Notes: generated from the sequence alone by a model not told the origin. A stretch of 64,000 bases of DNA from Paenibacillus sp. PvR098 (GCF_017833255.1 NZ_JAFIBU010000001.1:1054001-1118000), one strand, 5' to 3'. Counted from the first letter of the stretch, positions 26,654 through 35,952 are shown. Translations and numbers: made by a program.

Positions 26654-28588
26654 ATGTTGAAGCGCAAGACCCTGCTGTCATTGTCGGTCTTGACCCTATT
26701 CCTTTCATCCACGAGCTCTGTGATGGCCGCAGACAAGACTACGAAATATCGTGTCTATCAGGATGCTCGCATCATGCTGGAGACATCCGATTACAAGTCT
26801 GCAGAAAACTACGCCAAAAGCTACTCTCGATCCCATGTGGAGGAAATCGGCACGCGCCAATGGCTGTGGGACAATTATCCGCGTTATAAGGTATATCAAC
26901 ACGGTTACAGCTCTTCCGCTTGGGAATTTGCCTCACGAGACGCGGCCGTAAGGGAAGCGGCCAAATGGGGATCTTCCAATGTCCGCGATTTGCAATCGGG
27001 TGGTTGGATTTGGGATAACTATCCGAAGTATCGTGTTTTCCAAGGCGAAATCACGCTGGACTCTTGGAAATTTCAAACGCAAGCCGATGCCGTGGCTGAA
27101 GCAAGAAAATGGGCCAATTCCTACATTGTCGATTTGGACACGAACCGCTGGGTATGGGATAACGTAACGGAAAACAGAAAATCGGAGCTCCGCAATTCCG
27201 GAAAGAAGACATATCAAGTGTATCAAGGTACATTCACCGCAGATAACTGGAAATTTGCTTACCTTGGTGATGCGGTAAATGAATCGCTGAAATGGTCTAA
27301 TTCTACTATTCGCAATACGGAAAACGGTAAAGTCGTCTATTCCAACGTGAAGCCTTACAAAGTATATCAATACGATCATTTTCTAAATTCGTTCCTTAGC
27401 TTGAATGATGCGATCAATTATGCCAAGCTTTACGATCATACGAAAATCACGAACGATAATGCCCCCGCCGTCGGCGGCAAACCCGGTACAATTTGGAATA
27501 ACTATCCTTATTACCAAGTGCTGCAGAATGATAAACTTATTGCCGATTTCTCTACCATACCTGCCGCATTAAAGTATGCCACGGGCTTCGCAAACGCTTC
27601 GATCCGTACGTACGATGACGGAATTCGTATCTGGGATAATTTGCGCAAGCTGCAATTTTGGGGCTGGAACGGCAGCTCCAGCGATACGACGATTCGCTCT
27701 CATGTGAACAACACGTCGGGGCTGGATGTCGTTTCGCCAACCTATTTCCAACTCGCAGACAATACAGGCAATATCTCAGATACTTCTAACAAAGCCACTG
27801 TAGATTGGCTTAAAAAGCAAGGGTATTCGGTTCATCCTCTCGTCGCGAACCAGTTCGATACGGCTCTGACGACACAATTTTTGGCCAAACCCGAGGCTCG
27901 TACCAAGTTTATCAATGACTTGGTTAACAAAGCGGTAGCGCTTGGAGTAGATGGGCTTAATATCGACTTTGAGAGCCTGGCAGGGTCAGATAGAGACCGT
28001 TTCACCGCATTTATGCGGGAGCTGACGCAAACCGCACATGCTAAAAAGCTCATCATCTCGGTCGACCTGCCGCGCGGCAGTCTCAGCTGGAATGATAAAA
28101 CGGCATTCGATCATGAGAAGCTCGCAGGCATAGTCGACTACATCATCACGATGACCTACGATCATCACTGGAAGGGCAGTACCGAGCCAGGCTCGGTCGC
28201 CGGGCTTTCGTGGGTGGAGCAAGGCGTGAAGGAATTTTTGTCCTACGGTATTCCAAGGGACAAGCTGATTATGGGTATTCCCTTCTACGTTCGGGAATGG
28301 AAAGTGGATTCCACCGGCAAGCTGGACAGCAATCGGGCGCTGCTCATGAGGGACCTGCCCAAGCTGATTGCCGAGAAGAAGGCGTCGATGACCTGGGACA
28401 GCCGCTTTAATCAATACAAGGTGGAGTACAAGCAGGACGGATTCACTAATGTATTTTGGTTGGAGAATGAAGAATCGATCAAGGCACGTATCGCGATCGC
28501 CAAGAAATACGACTTGGGCGGCGTGGCCGCATGGCGGCTGGGATACGAGTCGCAAGACCTCTGGAATGTCATGATTCGAGAGAAGTAA
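26654..28588 (+). CDS. secreted GH18-family glycoside hydrolase with six N-terminal repeats
   Basis: 644 residues. A signal peptide ends near SVMAADK. Residues about 30-330 contain six imperfect repeats of 43-55 residues, each starting Y-[RKQ]-V-[YFL]-Q and most ending in W-D-N, for example WLWDNYP, WIWDNYP and WVWDN. The last 310 residues are a GH18 domain: LGVDGLNIDFESLAG carries the catalytic Glu of the DGxNxDFE form seen in YaaH-type cell-wall or spore-cortex enzymes, and ITMTYDHHW and LIMGIPFYVREW are later barrel strands. It probably cleaves peptidoglycan or chitin-like glycan outside the cell. The repeats may bind wall polymer. GAGGTTGATAT precedes the ATG. Confidence 0.88.
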   Translation: MLKRKTLLSLSVLTLFLSSTSSVMAADKTTKYRVYQDARIMLETSDYKSAENYAKSYSRSHVEEIGTRQWLWDNYPRYKVYQHGYSSSAWEFASRDAAVREAAKWGSSNVRDLQSGGWIWDNYPKYRVFQGEITLDSWKFQTQADAVAEARKWANSYIVDLDTNRWVWDNVTENRKSELRNSGKKTYQVYQGTFTADNWKFAYLGDAVNESLKWSNSTIRNTENGKVVYSNVKPYKVYQYDHFLNSFLSLNDAINYAKLYDHTKITNDNAPAVGGKPGTIWNNYPYYQVLQNDKLIADFSTIPAALKYATGFANASIRTYDDGIRIWDNLRKLQFWGWNGSSSDTTIRSHVNNTSGLDVVSPTYFQLADNTGNISDTSNKATVDWLKKQGYSVHPLVANQFDTALTTQFLAKPEARTKFINDLVNKAVALGVDGLNIDFESLAGSDRDRFTAFMRELTQTAHAKKLIISVDLPRGSLSWNDKTAFDHEKLAGIVDYIITMTYDHHWKGSTEPGSVAGLSWVEQGVKEFLSYGIPRDKLIMGIPFYVREWKVDSTGKLDSNRALLMRDLPKLIAEKKASMTWDSRFNQYKVEYKQDGFTNVFWLENEESIKARIAIAKKYDLGGVAAWRLGYESQDLWNVMIREK

Positions 28589-28596
28589 ACTTATAC

Positions 28597-28640
28597 AAAA
28601 CGGACAATCGTTCCCCGCGGGAATGATTGTCCGTTTTTTT
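28597..28640 (+). terminator. rho-independent terminator after the GH18 gene
   Basis: AACGGACAATCgTTCCC and GGGAAtGATTGTCCGTT form a long stem followed by seven T. Confidence 0.9.
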
Positions 28641-28669
28641 GATCGTTATGAATAGGATGGATTGGATAT

Positions 28670-29329
28670 TTAATAATACCGGTACGGACTCATGGTATAG
28701 CCGGAACCCGATGGTTTTCGCTCGCCGACCAACAGACAGGCAACCGCGATGCAAAACAGACCAGCCAAATATCCGGCCGCAATATCAGTGACGTAATGAA
28801 CCCCGAAATACAGCCGGCTGTATCCGATGCCCAGAATCACTAGCACCCCGATGAGCATGACACACCATTGGCCCATTCGAGATCTGATGCTGGAAGCTAA
28901 TATATACGCAAGCATGCCGTACAATACCATCCCGATCATCGCGTTACCGCTTGGAAAGCTGAGACCTGATGCGTCAAGCCAGCCTTCGTGCTGTGGTCGC
29001 TCTCTACCGACCCATGATTTGACCACAATATTAAGCAAGTATGCTGCAGCCACAGTCCCCAACAGAGCCACCGCTTCTTTTCTGCGCCGCAAAGACCATA
29101 CCAGCACGGAACCCCCAATGGTAATAGCGCCGAAGGCTGCAGTTGAGCCTAGAAGATTGACCGCACTAAGCCATATCGACGGTCCGGATAAAGCATCCGC
29201 TGTAATATGCGCTTGGCCCCATTCATCCCAAACGGTTACACCTTTTTGCATAACCGACACCATAATAAAGGCAAATCCAATAGCGCAAACCAATGCAAGC
29301 GCCATTGCCCATCTTTTTTTCCTAATCAA
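28670..29329 (-). CDS. PAP2-superfamily membrane phosphatase with altered PSGN motif
   Basis: 219 residues with about five or six membrane helices. The three PAP2 motifs appear as KSWVGRERP, FPSGN and SRLYFGVHYVTD. The second is normally PSGH, so the conserved His is replaced by Asn here, while the nucleophilic His in GVHYVTD is retained. Family members dephosphorylate undecaprenyl pyrophosphate or phosphatidyl phosphates at the outer membrane face. The start is TTG with AGGAGAGGT seven bases upstream. It is convergent with the GH18 gene. Confidence 0.85.
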   Translation of the reverse strand: MIRKKRWAMALALVCAIGFAFIMVSVMQKGVTVWDEWGQAHITADALSGPSIWLSAVNLLGSTAAFGAITIGGSVLVWSLRRRKEAVALLGTVAAAYLLNIVVKSWVGRERPQHEGWLDASGLSFPSGNAMIGMVLYGMLAYILASSIRSRMGQWCVMLIGVLVILGIGYSRLYFGVHYVTDIAAGYLAGLFCIAVACLLVGERKPSGSGYTMSPYRYY

Positions 29330-29436
29330 GCCTATGACCTCTCCTTTGGTTTAGAATCCGTTATCTCTATGAAATCGTACCGGAATATACCAAGTTCGGT
29401 CAACCCCTTGTTTGAGAATTTCTTACATATCTAGGC

Positions 29437-29476
29437 TAAAAATGATTTAGGCCGAGGAATTAAGCTTCCTCGGCCT
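29437..29476 (-). terminator. rho-independent terminator after the DUF255 gene body
   Basis: AGGCCGAGGAA and TTCCTCGGCCT form an 11-bp stem with a six-base loop. On the minus strand it is followed by AAATCATTTTT. Confidence 0.75.
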
Positions 29477-29488
29477 TGCTCAGAAACC

Positions 29489-31585
29489 TTATGAATTTAA
29501 CAGCTCCCGCAGCTCTTCCAGATCGCTGACCGGAGATTGACATGCGTAGTTTTCGCATACATAGACCGTTGCCCGTCCGCCTAGAGGCAGCTTATCCTGC
29601 ACAAGCGGAATCAACCGGCCGACTGCTTTAGCATCGGCTGGATCGGATGCGCGCAGGATTGTCAGCGCGTTCGGGTGGAACGACTGCCGCACCTCTCGGA
29701 TCATCTCCTTCGTGTCGTCCTTTTCAGGATCTCCGGCAATGACGATTTCCGCGGGTGCTCCATACGCAAAGTCGACCGCCAAGAGGAATAACGCATGGCC
29801 GGAAGGATATCGCTCCACCGATCCGGCAAACGCCTTCAGCTGCTCCTCTGCTTTTTGCGACAAGGCAGCGTTGTAGGTGTATCGCGACAGCTTCTGCAGA
29901 TTGAGCGCCGCGGCCGAATTTCCCGATGGCATAGCGCCGTCATAGATTTCCTTCGGACGTGTAAAGAGCTGTTCTCCGTCTTCTCCGTAGAAGAACAAGC
30001 CGCCCTTGGCTTCATCCCAGAACAACCGCAGCATCTCTTCGTTCAGCTCTATCGCCTGACGGAGAAAATCAAGCTCAAACGTCGCTTCATAGAGCTCAAT
30101 TAGCCCCCAAACCAGGAAGGCGTAATCGTCGGCATAGCCGAGATAAGCCGACTCTCCGTCACGGTAGCGAGCTAAGAGTCTTCCATCCTCTCGGCGAAGC
30201 TTCGTGAGTATGAAAGCAGCGGCCTTTCTTGCTGCATCGGCATACTCCGGCTTGTTCAGCGCCTTCGCCGCTTTGGCCAAAGCCATGATCATCAAACCGT
30301 TCCATGAGGTCAGAATCTTGTCGTCTTTATGCGGATGTATGCGTTGCTCACGGTGGGCAAACAGCTTTTGACGGGATGTCTCCAGCCGCTCTTTCAGCTC
30401 TGATTCGTCTAACTGCTTCAGCCGAGCCATCGTTTCTATCGTACCGTCAATCAGATTCGGGATGCTGTGTCCCTCGAAATTACCCTCTTCGGTAATATCA
30501 TAGACTTCACAATACAGCTCCCCCTCTTCCTCTCCGAGCACCTGCTTCACTTCTTGGGGGGACCAGACATAGAATTTGCCTTCCTCCCCTTCCGAATCCG
30601 CATCCTCCGCCGAGTAGAACCCGCCCTGCGGATCGGTCATATCCCTGAGCACATAGGCAATGATCTGCTCCGCCACTTCCGCATAGCGCCGTTTACCCAT
30701 TGCCTGGTATGCTTCCACATACGTCATCGTCAGCAAAGCGTTATCATACAGCATCTTCTCAAAATGGGGCACCAGCCACTTCTCGTCCGTGGAATACCGC
30801 GCAAACCCGAATCCAACATGATCGTACATGCCGCCGCGGTACATCGCATCAAGCGTTTTCTCCGCCATATGCAATGCCTTCTCTCTGCCCGTCCGTTTCC
30901 AATACCTCAGCAAAAATGATAGATTATGGCTCGTAGGGAACTTCGGAGCATCACCAAACCCGCCGTAGCTTGAATCAAACATGCGTTCATACATCTCGAA
31001 CGCGCGATCCAGAAGCTCCGCCGATAAATCCCCCTCCAGATTGGCGATCAACCGTTTCTGCGTCTCCTCCACAACCTGCTCGCCGATCTCGAGAACCTTG
31101 TCCTGGTCTTCCTTCCACTTGCCCCCAATTTGCGGCAAAATGTCCATCAACCCGTGACGCCCGTATCTGCGAGCCTTAGGGAAATACGTACCTGCAAAAA
31201 ACGGCTTCTTCTCCGGAGTCATGATGATCGTAAGCGGCCATCCCCCCTGTCCGGTCATCGCTTGACATACGGACATGTACAGATGATCGACATCCGGGCG
31301 CTCTTCCCGGTCTACCTTGATCGAAATATAGTCGCGGTTCAACAGCTCCGCCACTTCTTTATCTTCGAACGATTCTCTTTCCATAACGTGACACCAATGA
31401 CATGTACGTGTAGGTAACCAACGTTAGCTATACCCAATAGATAAGAAAATAGGCTTATTATCGCGCTTTGCAATTTCAAAAGCCTCTTCAGACCAAGGAA
31501 ACCAGTCAACAGGGTTGTATTGATGTTGCAATAAGTACGGTGACTTTTCCTTGGCTAATCTATTGGGTTTATTGTTCGTTGTCAT
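29489..31585 (-). pseudogene. DUF255 thioredoxin-domain protein (YyaL family), interrupted by a 21-bp stop-containing insertion
   Basis: The full reading frame runs from an ATG at 31585 ([19 protein letters not shown]) to 29489 and stays in one frame. A TAA at 31426-31424 interrupts it after PIFLSIGYS. Removing 31406-31426 restores the family sequence IGYS-TCHWCHVMERESFED. The body has the DREERPD and GGWPLTIIMTP segments and the six-hairpin-like C-terminal domain at normal length. Translation restarting at Met 31384 would lack the CHWC motif and has no ribosome site. The body is GC-rich like the core genes, whereas the first 53 codons are AT-rich like the DNA to the right. A second decayed copy of this 5' end is at 56088-56274. 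Function of the family is not firmly known (thioredoxin-like, possibly N-acylglucosamine-epimerase-like). Confidence 0.85.
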
Positions 31586-31843
31586 GGGGCACCACCTCTT
31601 TCCGTTGTTGGATTTGGTTAATTTAAACTTATGGTTATTATACCTAGATGGGTGGAAATATCCAATGAGGAGCGAAAAAGGTAACTCTTCATTGCTACCT
31701 AGTAATTAAATCTCTATAGTTGTTTGTTAGAAAATAGCAATGAAGTATTCTGAAGTTTTCATTCTGAAACTTACATAATGCTATTTACATTTGGTGCATT
31801 GTAATATGAACTGCGTCATCGAGAAAGGCTGACTTGGTCAAGC

Positions 31844-32221
31844 TTATCGAGCAATGTGATCCGGGTAGTTACGCTCAGTCAATGATATCCAGTCAGCTAC
31901 GTCGTTTAACATCTGCTGAACTTCTTCATGAGTCAATCCTTCATCCTCAGCCCTATTCCATATATCTTCCATCAATGAACTCAAATTTCGAGGGTAAGAT
32001 ACGCTGTCGTGCCGTAGAACTACTCCAAGTATCGGTTCTGCATCACGTCCACCCTGTTCACTGTAAGACAAATGCGAAACATGCCAGCCTTGTTCGTTTC
32101 TAACCAGTTCCGAAAAATCACGTTCGTAGCGGGAAATAGAAAAGTAGCTGCGAAGCTCTGCTGCTTTTTCTTCGATTTTCTTACGCAAAACTTCTTGCTC
32201 ACTAGTCAACGGTACTTTCAT
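31844..32221 (-). CDS. hypothetical protein
   Basis: 125 residues, charged, no membrane segment. Not recognised. The N-terminal third is helical and rich in Glu/Lys/Arg, and the C-terminal part has MEDIWNRAEDEGLTHEEVQQML, which looks helical. GGGAGGAAAGAAT precedes the ATG, a good ribosome site, which supports a real gene. It lies at the left edge of the AT-rich accessory region with another small unknown gene upstream. Confidence 0.55.
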   Translation of the reverse strand: MKVPLTSEQEVLRKKIEEKAAELRSYFSISRYERDFSELVRNEQGWHVSHLSYSEQGGRDAEPILGVVLRHDSVSYPRNLSSLMEDIWNRAEDEGLTHEEVQQMLNDVADWISLTERNYPDHIAR

Positions 32222-32245
32222 ATTCTTTCCTCCCTTACTTTATTA

Positions 32246-32539
32246 TCACCAAACATCCTTACTGTACCTTATGTCTACAGTTTCTTTTTCCCGGAAATAT
32301 GGCTCATATTCTGATTCTCCAGTTTCTAAGGAATACATAATTACCTTATTCTCGTGACTATAAAGACGGAGGGCACCTTGTAACGAACAGGTAAACTCTT
32401 TTCCATTTCCATCGACATAAGTGAACTTTAACACATCAATTTGAACGTTAAAGTCTTCTGAGTTACTTATTCTAACTCGCACTTGAAGTTTAGAGCGATC
32501 AATTGGATCAATTCGAACTCCTTCGACAGAGCCTTTCAC
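32246..32539 (-). CDS. hypothetical protein, possibly 5'-truncated
   Basis: 97 residues from a GTG with only a weak AAGAAA upstream. The frame stays open for about 15 codons further upstream to a terminator-like hairpin, so the true 5' end may be lost. The visible part looks beta-rich (KLQVRVRISNSEDFNVQIDVLKF). No family is recognised. Confidence 0.4.
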   Translation of the reverse strand: MKGSVEGVRIDPIDRSKLQVRVRISNSEDFNVQIDVLKFTYVDGNGKEFTCSLQGALRLYSHENKVIMYSLETGESEYEPYFREKETVDIRYSKDVW

Positions 32540-32590
32540 TGTACTTTTATTTCTTTTTTCGTCTTCAGCAGTCTGATTGATTAACCTTAT

Positions 32591-32637
32591 AAAAACAAGC
32601 CGAAGCGCATGACCAATTCGCGCTTGGGCTTGTTTTA
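32591..32637. terminator. bidirectional terminator-like hairpin
   Basis: AAAACAAGCCgaAGCGC and GCGCTTgGGCTTGTTTT pair around a short loop, with A- and T-runs on both sides. It separates two short unknown minus-strand genes. Confidence 0.55.
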
Positions 32638-32735
32638 TTTCAAGTTGGTTTGGTTTGGATTAATTCACGTTCCGACTTTTTCAGGGTACTTCAGTGAATT
32701 TTCAAAGGAATAGAAGTATATGGACCGAAGCAAGT

Positions 32736-33047
32736 TCAGCTTATCAACTTAACTGTACCTTCGGAAATTGCCGGAGTCATTTGGCTGTTCGTCACCCCGA
32801 ATTTCCCCGGCTTAACGATATCATCAATCATAAGCCGCATCTCGTTCGTTTTAGTTTCCTGCTCTTGCAGCTCTGCTTGATCGGTGACCGTAGCTTCTTT
32901 CGTAACGTCTTGTTGCTGATGGGCGCTTTCATCTCTTTCAAGGATAGTTTCGTGCTGCTCTGCAGGTATCGGCGTCCCTTGTTGTTCCTCAGCCTCCGTT
33001 ATCGTTTCTGTTGAATCCGTTTGAAGCTCTTCTTCCAATATTTCCAT
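32736..33047 (-). CDS. hypothetical acidic Gln/Glu-rich protein
   Basis: 103 residues, very rich in Glu, Gln and Thr and apparently disordered for the first 65 residues. The end reads NEMRLMIDDIVKPGKFG. AAGGAGAGCA precedes the ATG. No family is recognised. It sits next to transposase debris and may itself be a remnant. Confidence 0.35.
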   Translation of the reverse strand: MEILEEELQTDSTETITEAEEQQGTPIPAEQHETILERDESAHQQQDVTKEATVTDQAELQEQETKTNEMRLMIDDIVKPGKFGVTNSQMTPAISEGTVKLIS

Positions 33048-33214
33048 TGCTCTCCTTGGTGAACTTCAAGATGTCCCGCCTCATCAGTGTTTTGAACCTC
33101 CCCTTTCTACTGCCGAACGTTTGTTTGCTCCTCTTCATTTTGAACCTGATCTGTCACCGGCTGTTCCCCTTCCATTTTACCCTAATTACCTCTATAGCCA
33201 TTTCTGTTTGAAGC

Positions 33215-33405
33215 TCCGGCGGATATTTTCCTGTTAATTCCAGTTGTTTCGCCAGGAACGAACGATGAGTGGGTACCTGCTGCCCCAGACTTCCTCGAAG
33301 CGTTCGAGTTCTACCAAAGCAGCTTCCTCTGTGACCGCTTTGTAAATCGGTTTCAAATTCAGCTTCTCTTTATCGTTGGCATAGGTATCTCTCAAAGGTT
33401 TGAAA
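33215..33405 (-). pseudogene. IS256-family transposase remnant
   Basis: One minus-strand frame reads ...LNLKPIYKAVTEEAALVELERFEEVWGSRYPLIVRSWRNNW, the well-conserved middle of IS256/mutator transposases (KxIYKAxTEExAL...FxxKWGxxYPxxxxSWxxNW). The upstream catalytic Asp region and the downstream Glu region are absent, so only about 60 codons survive. Confidence 0.6.
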
Positions 33406-33512
33406 TACTTCGTGGTTGCGACAGCCGTACATTTTGGACTTTACCCGATAAAATGTTCTTCATATATTCGAAAAGCTCTTTGTCGCCGCTCGCTTCGGAC
33501 TCATATTCTTTA
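33405..33512 (-). pseudogene. short fragment resembling the HtpG (Hsp90) C-terminal part
   Basis: About 35 codons reading EYESEASGDKELFEYMKNIL then SGKVQNVRLS, similar to the HtpG segment before the conserved RL..HPVCL region, which is missing. It abuts the IS256 remnant in another frame. The match is short and only suggestive. Confidence 0.35.
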
Positions 33513-34127
33513 TCTTAAATTGTATATGTCTAATGTGCTCTCTCCTGCACGAATTCTATTTAATAACTCTGCTTCATCATCTTCTCTTTTTTTAGCTTCT
33601 ATCAGCACCTCTTTAATTCGCTCTTTGGGCAGAACAACTACTCCGTCTTGGTCGCCATATACAAGATCTCCCGGAGATATGTTTACTTCACCAATCCGAA
33701 TGGGTTGGTTAATATGGCCATAAGCCTTTTTATCCTTGCCTGTACCTTGTATGCATAAACCTCTTGAAAAAGTAGGGAAACCCATTTCGACCAACCTTTT
33801 GCAATCTCGAACACCACCGTTAATAACGATACCTGCAATTTGTTTTACCACGGCTGCAGTTGCCATGATCTCTCCCCAATAACCCGCTTCATAATACTCG
33901 CCAACATCAACAACAAGAACGTCACCAGGTTTAGCTTCATAGATGGCACGATGCAACCAAAGATTATCTTTAGGGGGCGAAAGTACAGGGAAGGCTGGAC
34001 CGTATATTGTAAAAGTTGGTGAAATAGGTTTTATCGCTGATGGCAGCGCACCCCGTTTGCCTGATGCTTCGTGTAAGGTTGCTGAAGAGTACTTTTGGGC
34101 TTCTTCGAAATCATTTTGTTCTGTCAT
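33510..34127 (-). CDS. RraA/HMG-aldolase family protein, copy 1
   Basis: About 205 residues with the RraA fold. The active-site region reads GEIMATAAVVKQIAGIVINGGVRDCKRL, with the conserved Arg-Asp pair that binds substrate and Mg in 4-hydroxy-4-methyl-2-oxoglutarate / 4-carboxy-4-hydroxy-2-oxoadipate aldolases. In proteobacterial protocatechuate 4,5-cleavage and gallate pathways these aldolases (LigK, ProA, GalC types) release pyruvate plus oxaloacetate. It is the last of three divergent relatives in one minus-strand run behind RidA. The ATG at 34127 was chosen, with GGAAGGAAGAG upstream. True RraA (RNase E inhibitor) is unlikely in this organism. Confidence 0.82.
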   Translation of the reverse strand: MTEQNDFEEAQKYSSATLHEASGKRGALPSAIKPISPTFTIYGPAFPVLSPPKDNLWLHRAIYEAKPGDVLVVDVGEYYEAGYWGEIMATAAVVKQIAGIVINGGVRDCKRLVEMGFPTFSRGLCIQGTGKDKKAYGHINQPIRIGEVNISPGDLVYGDQDGVVVLPKERIKEVLIEAKKREDDEAELLNRIRAGESTLDIYNLR

Positions 34128-34134
34128 GTTAGCT

Positions 34135-34818
34135 TCACTCTTCCTTCCTTTCGAGCAACTTCTCATAACTTAATCCCATCACATCTACAATCGAAATTCC
34201 ATCCATTATGGCCTTTGCCATTTCTCTCTCACGATCGGCTATAGCTTCGGCCTTGGTAATGACTTCTTCAGCTCGGCTGGAAGGGATAAAAGCAATACCA
34301 CTGCCATCAGCAAGTACGTAATCACCAGGTGTCACCGCGACATTCTCGACCGTAATTTGTTCGTTGAATGATTGTTCTACAATTCTGCCTCTCGCCGTAG
34401 TTGGAACAGCCGTGCGGGCAAAAACCGGGAAATCGCCTTCTCTGCTTTCATCTATGTCTCGACAAGCTCCATCTACGATAACACCTGCAATCCCTTTCAA
34501 TTTTGCGGCAGTGGATAATAACCCGCCCCAACCTGCTACGTCCAATCTTCCACCATTTTCCACAACGATTACATCTCCTGCGGAAGCTGACATGATGGCT
34601 GCAGTTCCCAAGTGCCGGGTGGATTGCACTTCTCCTTTTGGACCTAGTTTGACGGTAACGACTCTTCCGGCTATTTTGCCGCATTGCCACATTGGATGCA
34701 GCCTTGTTACTACACCGATTAATTGCAAAGAATCAAGCGCATCTGATACGGCACAAGTATCTAGCTGATATAACCTTTCCAACAGTTTATTCTTGCCGAA
34801 ATCCGTGACCTTGTCCAT
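34135..34818 (-). CDS. RraA/HMG-aldolase family protein, copy 2
   Basis: 227 residues, RraA fold. WGGLLSTAAKLKGIAGVIVDGACRDIDES contains the Arg-Asp substrate and metal motif. AAGGAGGATCATC precedes the ATG. It differs clearly from copies 1 and 3, so the three are not recent duplicates. Probable aldolase or decarboxylase acting on a branched 2-oxo acid. Which of the three serves the meta-cleavage pathway cannot be told from sequence. Confidence 0.84.
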   Translation of the reverse strand: MDKVTDFGKNKLLERLYQLDTCAVSDALDSLQLIGVVTRLHPMWQCGKIAGRVVTVKLGPKGEVQSTRHLGTAAIMSASAGDVIVVENGGRLDVAGWGGLLSTAAKLKGIAGVIVDGACRDIDESREGDFPVFARTAVPTTARGRIVEQSFNEQITVENVAVTPGDYVLADGSGIAFIPSSRAEEVITKAEAIADREREMAKAIMDGISIVDVMGLSYEKLLERKEE

Positions 34819-34850
34819 GATGATCCTCCTTCAAGTCGGATACAACCCTA

Positions 34851-35495
34851 TTAGCGTTTTTGCAAGTCATGGTATTTATGCTTGGCTCGAGCATCCGCTA
34901 ACGACATGCCTTCTTCAGCATCTTTACGTATTTTTGTCTCTGCTTCATCGATTTGCTGAGCGATGGTTAATACTTTTTCTTCTAATTCTTGAGGAACCAC
35001 GACAACTCCATCTGCATCGCACACGAGTATATCTCCAGGATTCACACGTATATCACCAAGCGAGATAGGTACATTAACAGCCTGCAGCTGCACCCGATCT
35101 TTACCTGTGCGCATATACTTGCCCTTGCTGAATATGGGCAGCTCGAGTTTCAAGCTATGCGCTACGTCTCGGCACACACCATTGATTACCACACCGGGAA
35201 TTCCCCGACGGTGGGCAACCGAGGTGAGAATATCACCCCATACTGTACAGTTCAATCGTCCAGCATTATCTATAACGATAACCTGCTCCTCTGTAACCTC
35301 ATCGATAAAATCGCCGACTGTTCCTTTATTCACTTCGACCGGTTCATATTTTAACGTATAAGCTCGCGCAACAATACGATAATTGCGGCTTAATGGATTT
35401 ATTCCAAAACAGGCTCCTTCCATACCGATTTTGTCGATTGCATCTGATACGGCAGCCGTAGGAAGCTTCTTAAATCCTTCTATAATGTGATCCAT
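34851..35495 (-). CDS. RraA/HMG-aldolase family protein, copy 3
   Basis: 214 residues, RraA fold. WGDILTSVAHRRGIPGVVINGVCRDVAHS holds the Arg-Asp motif. The N-terminus (AAVSDAIDKIGMEGACFGINPL) is typical of HMG/CHA aldolase-like proteins. AAAGGAATG precedes the ATG. It is the first of three tandem paralogues downstream of the RidA gene, with gaps of 8 to 35 bases, so all four are likely one transcript. Confidence 0.84.
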   Translation of the reverse strand: MDHIIEGFKKLPTAAVSDAIDKIGMEGACFGINPLSRNYRIVARAYTLKYEPVEVNKGTVGDFIDEVTEEQVIVIDNAGRLNCTVWGDILTSVAHRRGIPGVVINGVCRDVAHSLKLELPIFSKGKYMRTGKDRVQLQAVNVPISLGDIRVNPGDILVCDADGVVVVPQELEEKVLTIAQQIDEAETKIRKDAEEGMSLADARAKHKYHDLQKR

Positions 35496-35530
35496 AAGTA
35501 TTCATTCCTTTCGAGAAGCGGATAAATTTA

Positions 35531-35920
35531 CTATGCTAGAACTGCTACGATCTCGACTTGTACATTCATATGATTAGGCAAATCTACTAATGTAATATGT
35601 CTGGCTGGTCGATCATTTTCATGCGGGAACATCTTTAACCACTCTTCGTTAAACGGTGCTCTTAAATCGTTGTTTTTTAAATAAACACTCATTTTAACAA
35701 TGTCATCCGTTGTTCCTCCCGCTGCTTTCATTAAAGCTCCCACATTCTGGAATAGGCACTCCATTTCTTTTGGGATATGAACCGGCAAAGCATTTGTTGC
35801 AGAATCTTTTCCCATAATGGCTGAGGAATATACGATTTTATCAATTTGAGATGCCATGGGAATAGGTGCATTGCCATGAGTTACACCTTGAATTTCAATA
35901 GATTTTCTTCTCGCCATCAC
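35531..35920 (-). CDS. RidA (YjgF) family protein
   Basis: 129 residues. The C-terminal segment RPARHITLVDLPNHMNVQVEIVAVLA carries the substrate-binding Arg and Glu of the RidA family. RidA enzymes hydrolyse reactive enamines/imines from pyridoxal enzymes, and relatives act in aromatic-ring degradation (for example 2-aminomuconate deaminase). GTG at 35920 has GGGGAGG nine bases upstream, and an ATG one codon later is possible. First gene of the RidA - three RraA unit, divergent from the LysR regulator. Confidence 0.85.
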   Translation of the reverse strand: MMARRKSIEIQGVTHGNAPIPMASQIDKIVYSSAIMGKDSATNALPVHIPKEMECLFQNVGALMKAAGGTTDDIVKMSVYLKNNDLRAPFNEEWLKMFPHENDRPARHITLVDLPNHMNVQVEIVAVLA

Positions 35921-35952
35921 GAATCAAGTCCTCCCCTAGAAAAATATTCTGC

